Part shown: in pieces, positions 34,311-38,609 of the stretch
Layout: the number at the start of each line of letters is the position of its first letter
How positions within the stretch are numbered: the stretch's first letter is position 1
Assembly: GCA_025458025.1 (NCBI GenBank)
Contig: JALOTF010000017.1
Span: forward strand, 1-38,609
Direction: 5' to 3'
Length of the DNA stretch: 38,609 nt
Origin: Beijerinckiaceae bacterium
Lineage (GTDB): Bacteria > Pseudomonadota > Alphaproteobacteria > Rhizobiales > Beijerinckiaceae
Notes under the pieces: model-generated
What the model saw: the letters and a program-made list of their open reading frames with translations, nothing else
Told to the model about the DNA's origin: nothing
Database searches by the model: none
Translations under genes and position numbers: made by a program

Positions 34311-35513
34311 ATGCAGTGGGATCTTTCCCGGGCAAGCCGGCTCGGCGCCAGCCTGGCTCTCGCCGGATTTCTTGCAGGCTGTGCCGGATCACCGCTTGAT
34401 TCCTTCGGGCTGTCCTCGGAACGGGAGCAGCCGCAGCAGCAGGCCGCCGCGGGCGATGTGATCGGCAACGGGCCCGTGAAGGTGGCGCTCATCCTTCCTA
34501 TTTCCTCCGCGAACGGCCAGGCCGCCGCGCAGAGCCTGCGCAATGCCGCCCAGCTCGCCGTCGAGGATTTCTCCGGCGGTGCCGGCGCCACCTCGAACAT
34601 CCAGATCATCGTGAAGGATGATCGCGGCACGCCGGAAGGTGCGCGCATCGCCGCGCAGGAAGCCGTGCAGGAGGGCGCGGAACTCGTGCTTGGCCCGCTT
34701 TTCGCGCCCAATGTTCAGGCCGCAGCGGCTGTTCTGCGCCCGGCTGGCAAGCCGATGATCGCGTTTTCATCGGATTCCGGCGTGGCCCAGCGCGGGGTGT
34801 ATCTCCTGAGCTTCCTGCCGCAATCCGACGTGCAGCGCGTGGTGGGTTTTGCCCAGTCGCGCGGCAAGAAGGCTTTCGCGGCGCTCATTCCGCAGACGCC
34901 CTATGGCAATGTGGTGGAAGCGGAATTCATGTCGCTCGCCAACCAGCAGGGCGGCCGCGTGACACGCGTGGAGCGCTACCAGCCGGGCAACACGGCGTCC
35001 CTCAGCCAGGCGACACAGCGCCTGAAGGATGTGATAGGCCAATCCGACACGCTCTTTATCGGGGAGGGGGCGGATGGCGTGGGAGCTGTGATGCAGCAGC
35101 TTGCTGCCGCCGGCATCAACAGCCGTTCAGTGCAGTTCATCTCGACCGGGATCTGGAACGACCAGCGCGCGATTGGCCTGCCGGCGCTTGATGGTGCCTG
35201 GTTCGCCGCACCGGATAACTCCCGCTTCAACGCGCTGGCCGGCCGTTACCAGCAGCGTTTCGGCTCTGCGCCCACGCGCCTCGCGACGCTCTCCTATGAT
35301 GCGGTGACACTCGCCAGTGCGCTGACGCAGGCCTATGGCGCGCAGCGCTTTGCCGACACCAACCTAACCAATGCGAACGGCTTCGCCGGGCAGGACGGCG
35401 TATTCCGCTTCCGCTCGAACGGCCTCAATGATCGCGGCATCGCGGTCTTCGAAATCCGGGGCGGCAATGCCCGCGCGATTTCAGGCGCACCCGGCAGTTT
35501 CGCCGGGAACTGA
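34311..35513 (+). CDS. LppC/LpoA-family penicillin-binding protein activator lipoprotein
   Basis: The 400-residue product begins with a lipoprotein signal peptide ending LAGFLAGC (lipid Cys24), then a Gln-rich linker and a type I periplasmic-binding fold (VKVALILPISSANGQAAAQS; IIVKDDRGTPEGA; LVLGPLFAPNVQAA). Alphaproteobacterial members are annotated as PBP activators by relation to LpoA, but direct evidence is limited; an amino-acid-binding role is possible. The ATG has AAGGAGG upstream. It is divergent from rsmI. A GGCCGCC/GGCGGCC repeat and an RpoH-like match in the spacer were not strong enough to call. Confidence 0.85.
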   Translation: MQWDLSRASRLGASLALAGFLAGCAGSPLDSFGLSSEREQPQQQAAAGDVIGNGPVKVALILPISSANGQAAAQSLRNAAQLAVEDFSGGAGATSNIQIIVKDDRGTPEGARIAAQEAVQEGAELVLGPLFAPNVQAAAAVLRPAGKPMIAFSSDSGVAQRGVYLLSFLPQSDVQRVVGFAQSRGKKAFAALIPQTPYGNVVEAEFMSLANQQGGRVTRVERYQPGNTASLSQATQRLKDVIGQSDTLFIGEGADGVGAVMQQLAAAGINSRSVQFISTGIWNDQRAIGLPALDGAWFAAPDNSRFNALAGRYQQRFGSAPTRLATLSYDAVTLASALTQAYGAQRFADTNLTNANGFAGQDGVFRFRSNGLNDRGIAVFEIRGGNARAISGAPGSFAGN

Positions 35514-35514
35514 C

Positions 35515-35540
35515 GATCTCGCAGCTTACGCCGCGAGATC
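35515..35540. terminator. Inverted repeat between convergent LppC and hemW genes
   Basis: GATCTCGC (35515-35522) and GCGAGATC (35533-35540) are perfect 8-bp arms around a 10-base loop containing the hemW stop codon. No T-run follows on either strand, so it may be a weak or Rho-assisted terminator. Confidence 0.5.
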
Positions 35541-36716
35541 CGCCACGATCGCGTCGAGGACCGGGAAGCCGTGCCGCGTGACGCGCAGGCGGCGGCGATC
35601 CGGGCAGAACTCGATCAGGTTTTCCTGCACCAGGGCCTCGATGCGCGCGGCCTCGAAATCGCGCCCGCGCAGCAGGCGGAAGCGATCGGGATCGATGCCT
35701 TCGGAGAGGCGCAGGCCCATCAGCAGGAATTCATCGCCCTCGGCCTCATGGTTGAGCGCCTCATCCGAGACGATGCCGTGGCCATCGCGCTCGACATATT
35801 CGAGCCAGGCCTCGGGGCTTTTCTCGGTCGCGAAGGCGCGGCGGCCGCGGTTCGTCACCAGCCGCCCATGCGCGCCTGGGCCTACGCCCGCATACTCGCC
35901 ATAACGCCAGTAAAGCAGGTTATGGCGGCATTCATGGCCAGGCTTCGCGTGGTTCGAAACCTCGTAGGCGGGCATGCCGTATTTCGAGCAGATCTCCTGC
36001 GTCGCATCGAAGAGCGCGCGGGCGGTGTCGTCATCCGGCGTCGCCAGCTTGCCGGCAGCATGCAGCGCGTGGAAGGCCGTGCCCTCCTCGATGGTCAGTT
36101 GGTAGAGCGAGAGATGCGTTGGCGCATGGGCCAGCGCCTCCACCAGTTCCTCGCGCCACGCTTCCACCGTCTGGCCCGGGCGGGCATAGATCAGGTCGAA
36201 CGAGTAGCGATCGAAGATCGAGGCAGCGGTGGAAACCGCCACGAGCGCTTCCGCCACATTATGCAGCCGGCCGAGAGCCTTGAGATCCGCGTCGTTCAGC
36301 GCCTGCACGCCAAGCGACACGCGGTTGACACCCGCCGCCCGATAGCCCCGGAAGCGCCCGGCTTCCACGCTGGTGGGGTTCGCTTCCAGCGAGATCTCGC
36401 AATCCGGCGCGATGGTCCAGTTCTGCCCGATGGCCTCTAGAATGCCGCCGACCGTTTCGGGCTTCATCAGCGAGGGCGTGCCGCCGCCGAAGAAGATGGA
36501 GGAGACGGTGCGCCCCGGCGCCATGTCGCGCATATGCTCCAGCTCGCGCCGGAAGGCGGCAACAAAGCGCGCTTCGTCAATGCCCGCACGGCGCACATGC
36601 GAATTGAAATCGCAATAGGGGCATTTCGCCTGGCAGAAAGGCCAATGCACATAGATGCCGAAGCCGGCATCGAAGGGCGGGCGGATGATCGCGCTGGTCG
36701 CCTGGGAGGATTTCAT
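35526..36716 (-). CDS. hemW: HemW-type radical SAM protein
   Basis: HemW-like proteins are heme chaperones, often misnamed oxygen-independent coproporphyrinogen oxidases. The 396-residue product has the radical SAM cluster motif CQAKCPYC (Cys28, Cys32, Cys35) in IYVHWPFCQAKCPYCDFNSH, then SIFFGGGTPSLM and SLEANPTSV, with a C-terminal HemN-like domain. The ATG overlaps the rdgB stop by four bases (ATGA). It is the last gene of rph-rdgB-hemW. Confidence 0.93.
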   Translation of the reverse strand: MKSSQATSAIIRPPFDAGFGIYVHWPFCQAKCPYCDFNSHVRRAGIDEARFVAAFRRELEHMRDMAPGRTVSSIFFGGGTPSLMKPETVGGILEAIGQNWTIAPDCEISLEANPTSVEAGRFRGYRAAGVNRVSLGVQALNDADLKALGRLHNVAEALVAVSTAASIFDRYSFDLIYARPGQTVEAWREELVEALAHAPTHLSLYQLTIEEGTAFHALHAAGKLATPDDDTARALFDATQEICSKYGMPAYEVSNHAKPGHECRHNLLYWRYGEYAGVGPGAHGRLVTNRGRRAFATEKSPEAWLEYVERDGHGIVSDEALNHEAEGDEFLLMGLRLSEGIDPDRFRLLRGRDFEAARIEALVQENLIEFCPDRRRLRVTRHGFPVLDAIVADLAA

Positions 36717-37366
36717 GCGGAAACCTTGGTGAGCCCGGCTTTTTCGATGAGCCGGATGAACGCCTTGGCGCGATGCGACAGCCCTGTGAGCTTGCCGCCT
36801 TCATCGCGAATGCCGTGTTTTTCCTCGCGGGAAAGCTCGGAGAAGGTGCGTCTCTCGCCTTCCGGCACGAAAACCGGATCATAGCCGAAGCCGGCCTCGC
36901 CGCGCGGCGGCCAGGTGAGATGTCCGAAGCAGCGCCCCTCGGCGAGAAGCGTTTCGCCATCGGGCCAGGCGACAACCAGCGCCGAGACGAAGCGCGCTGG
37001 CGTACCCACCATCTCGACCTCGCGCGCATCGAGTTCGGCCTTCACGCGGCCCATGGCCCGCATCCAGTCACGCGGGTGGCCCGCCCAATCGGCGGTGAAG
37101 AGGCCCGGCGCGCCGTCGAGCGCGTCGACCGCGAGGCCGGAATCATCGGCAATGGCAGGCAGGCCCGAAGCCTTTGCAGCGGCATGCGCCTTGATGGCCG
37201 CGTTCTCGGCGAACATCATGCCGTCTTCCTTCGGCTCGGGCAGGCCGAGTTCACCCGCCGAGACGATTTCGAGGCCATAGGGGGCAAGCAGATCGCGCAT
37301 CTCCGCGAGTTTCCCCGCATTATGCGTCGCGATCACCACCCGGCCGGAAAGGGGCCGCTTGCTCAT
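36713..37366 (-). CDS. rdgB: XTP/dITP diphosphatase (RdgB/HAM1)
   Basis: RdgB hydrolyses dITP and XTP, keeping deaminated purines out of DNA. The 217-residue product has [55 protein letters not shown] and LSHRAKAF, the standard motifs. Its ATG overlaps the rph stop by four bases and its stop overlaps the hemW start by four bases, so all three genes are translationally coupled. Confidence 0.96.
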   Translation of the reverse strand: MSKRPLSGRVVIATHNAGKLAEMRDLLAPYGLEIVSAGELGLPEPKEDGMMFAENAAIKAHAAAKASGLPAIADDSGLAVDALDGAPGLFTADWAGHPRDWMRAMGRVKAELDAREVEMVGTPARFVSALVVAWPDGETLLAEGRCFGHLTWPPRGEAGFGYDPVFVPEGERRTFSELSREEKHGIRDEGGKLTGLSHRAKAFIRLIEKAGLTKVSA

Positions 37367-38079
37367 CCGCCGATTGCCGCCTTCTGGAGCGCAACGAGTT
37401 CGCCGATGCCCTTCTTGGCGAGGCCGAGGAGGGCCGCGAAATCCGCTTCGGAGAACGGCGTCTGCTCAGCCGTGCCCTGGATTTCCACGATGCCGCCCGC
37501 GCCGGTGAGCACGAAATTCGCATCCGTGCCGGCGGCGGAATCCTCGGCGTAATCGAGATCGAGCACCGCGTTGCCGCGATAAATGCCGCAGGAAATCGCG
37601 GCGACATGGTCACGCAACGGCATGGTCGACAGCATGTTGCGCGCCATCATCCAGCGGAAGCAATCATGCAGGGCCACCCACGCGCCGGTGACGGACGCCG
37701 TGCGCGTGCCGCCATCGGCCTGGATCACGTCGCAATCGAGCACGATCTGCTTTTCGCCAAGCGCTGCCAGATCCACCACCGCCCGCAAGGAACGCCCGAT
37801 CAGGCGCTGGATTTCCTGCGTGCGGCCCGACGGCTTTCCGGAGGTCACCTCGCGGCGGGTGCGCTCCAGCGTCGCGCGCGGCAGCATCGAATATTCCGCC
37901 GTCACCCAGCCCTTGCCGGTGCCACGAAGCCAGGAGGGGCCCTTTTCTTCCAGCGTCGCTGTGCAGAGCACATGCGTGTTGCCGAATTTCACAAGGCATG
38001 AGCCCTCGGCATAGCGCGCAACCGCGCGTTCGAGGCTCACGGCCCGCAATTCATCAGCGGCACGTTTGGAGGGGCGCAT
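37363..38079 (-). CDS. rph: Ribonuclease PH
   Basis: RNase PH trims tRNA 3' ends by phosphorolysis. The 238-residue product (family length 238) begins [15 protein letters not shown] and has [28 protein letters not shown] and [20 protein letters not shown]. The ATG at 38079 has GGAG six bases upstream; a GTG five codons earlier is the alternative. It is the first gene of its run and divergent from hrcA, with a 180-base spacer holding an unexplained palindrome. Confidence 0.96.
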   Translation of the reverse strand: MRPSKRAADELRAVSLERAVARYAEGSCLVKFGNTHVLCTATLEEKGPSWLRGTGKGWVTAEYSMLPRATLERTRREVTSGKPSGRTQEIQRLIGRSLRAVVDLAALGEKQIVLDCDVIQADGGTRTASVTGAWVALHDCFRWMMARNMLSTMPLRDHVAAISCGIYRGNAVLDLDYAEDSAAGTDANFVLTGAGGIVEIQGTAEQTPFSEADFAALLGLAKKGIGELVALQKAAIGG

Positions 38080-38166
38080 GGGCGTCTCCGTCACTTTCTG
38101 GCATCGAAGTCGGGAAAAGAGGCGGCCTCATACGCCCTTCCGGGCCACACCTCAAGTGTGTTGCAG

Positions 38167-38182
38167 TGCAGCAGGTGCTGCA
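38167..38182. promoter_or_regulatory. Perfect palindrome TGCAGCA-GG-TGCTGCA upstream of hrcA
   Basis: Seven-base arms with a two-base spacer sit directly before the putative hrcA -35 element. It does not resemble the CIRCE operator (TTAGCACTC-N9-GAGTGCTAA), so HrcA autoregulation at this site is not supported. The binding protein is unknown. Confidence 0.5.
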
Positions 38183-38184
38183 TC

Positions 38185-38213
38185 TTTGGAATGGGCGACA
38201 AGCGCACTAACAT
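38185..38213 (+). promoter_or_regulatory. Putative hrcA promoter
   Basis: TTTGGA (38185-38190) and TAACAT (38208-38213) are 17 bases apart, an acceptable vegetative promoter. A start 6-8 bases beyond would place the leader ORF at the very 5' end of the transcript. Confidence 0.45.
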
Positions 38214-38224
38214 AAAGGAACGAA

Positions 38225-38263
38225 ATGTCGCATTCCGTGATTCCCGATCCAGGAGCCCGATGA
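38225..38263 (+). CDS. Possible 12-codon leader peptide overlapping hrcA
   Basis: An ATG with AAAGGA five bases upstream opens a 12-codon frame, [12 protein letters not shown], whose TGA overlaps the hrcA ATG (ATGA). The frame is too short for any composition test. If translated, it would couple ribosome entry to hrcA. hrcA also has its own AGGAG four bases from its ATG, so the leader may be fortuitous. Confidence 0.35.
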   Translation: MSHSVIPDPGAR

Positions 38264-38609
38264 GCCGCGATCTGAAATCTTCCCATGCCGCCCAAGGCTA
38301 CAGCGAACTGGATCTTCGCTCCCGCGATATCTTCCGTCGCATTGTCGAAGGCTATCTCGACAGCGGCGAACCCGTGGGCTCGCGCAACATCTCGAAAGTG
38401 CTGCCGGTCTCGCTTTCGGCTGCGACCGTGCGCAATGTGATGCAGGATCTCGAGGATATCGGCCTCATCTATGCGCCGCATGTCAGCGCCGGGCGCCTGC
38501 CGACCGAGATGGGTCTGCGGCTTTTCGTCGATTCGATTCTCGAAATCGGCGATGTGAGCGCGGAGGATCGCGGTCGCATCGAGGCGCAGATCGCGGCCGG
38601 CGGTTCGGG
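38260..38609 (+). CDS. hrcA: Heat-inducible transcription repressor HrcA, N-terminal part
   Basis: HrcA represses heat-shock genes, in alphaproteobacteria mainly groESL, by binding CIRCE. The window holds the first 116 codons; the gene runs off the right edge. The winged-helix part is clear: [46 protein letters not shown] and [17 protein letters not shown]. The ATG has AGGAG four bases upstream. Relatives often carry grpE next; it is not known what follows here, and the only grpE seen is 9 kb away. Confidence 0.95.
   Translation, partial: MSRDLKSSHAAQGYSELDLRSRDIFRRIVEGYLDSGEPVGSRNISKVLPVSLSAATVRNVMQDLEDIGLIYAPHVSAGRLPTEMGLRLFVDSILEIGDVSAEDRGRIEAQIAAGGS

Noticed and set aside
38128-38156. 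RpoH-like match on the minus strand upstream of rph (CTTG-N18-CGTATGA)
   Set aside because: Two mismatches in the -10 element and no reason to expect heat control of rph; kept out of the feature list.
38080-38259. CIRCE operator upstream of hrcA
   Set aside because: No TTAGCACTC-N9-GAGTGCTAA match; the palindrome present has different arms and spacing.
1-38609. Mobile elements, CRISPR arrays, defence islands, tRNA or rRNA genes
   Set aside because: No direct-repeat arrays, transposase, integrase, phage or nuclease-cluster genes, and no cloverleaf-like sequences were found in the short spacers; the region is dense core chromosome.

Overview
The window is a stretch of ordinary chromosome from a GC-rich alphaproteobacterium, most likely of the order Hyphomicrobiales (Rhizobiales). 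The evidence is the gene set: membrane-bound ferritin MbfA, ornithine-lipid OlsB, Sinorhizobium-type PmtA, an FzlA-like GST, and the conserved blocks LppC / rsmI-yraN-gshB and hemW-rdgB-rph / hrcA. Three regulatory sites agree with it: an Irr-type iron box, a Pho box and an alphaproteobacterial RpoH promoter. I see no insertion sequences, integrase, phage genes, CRISPR array, tRNA or rRNA. Codon use looks uniform. No gene-free gap exceeds 300 bases; the longest is 263 bases, between ssuA and mbfA.

Layout, left to right. A malic enzyme fragment is divergent from mutS. A minus-strand operon of five genes (SsuABC-like ABC transporter, OsmC protein, unknown membrane protein) is divergent from mbfA. 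The plus-strand genes comM (YifB family), a hybrid histidine kinase and olsB follow. A minus-strand block holds an SDR protein, queG and an FzlA-like GST, and faces uppP. Then come nth (minus), DUF2244, an AraC/Ogt fusion, a TRIC-like membrane protein, dnaK, dnaJ and a pmtA-like gene (all plus). cysK (minus) is divergent from an operon of FMN reductase, pyrF, two DUF1330 genes, dapB, a 58-residue membrane protein and gpmA. A bidirectional terminator separates gpmA from the minus-strand run rsmI-yraN-gshB-glnD-grpE. LppC lies divergent from rsmI. hemW-rdgB-rph (minus) is divergent from the 5' part of hrcA at the right edge.

The genes fall into a few themes: DNA repair and nucleotide hygiene (mutS, nth, Ogt, rdgB), protein folding and its control (dnaK, dnaJ, grpE, hrcA), nitrogen and glutathione metabolism (glnD, gshB), membrane lipids and envelope (olsB, pmtA, uppP, LppC), iron storage or export (mbfA), and sulfur (ssuABC, cysK). 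Many neighbours overlap by ATGA or TGATG, which implies translational coupling.

I found no clear undescribed multi-gene system. The most interesting signals are regulatory: an Irr box inside the mbfA promoter; a Pho box followed by two stacked hairpins, one holding the Shine-Dalgarno, ahead of olsB; three adjacent inverted repeats ahead of the ssu operon; a possible 12-codon leader peptide overlapping hrcA; and a likely CTG start in queG. Two proteins also stand out: an internally duplicated membrane protein coupled to OsmC, and a PmtA with a duplicated lysine-rich N-terminal extension.
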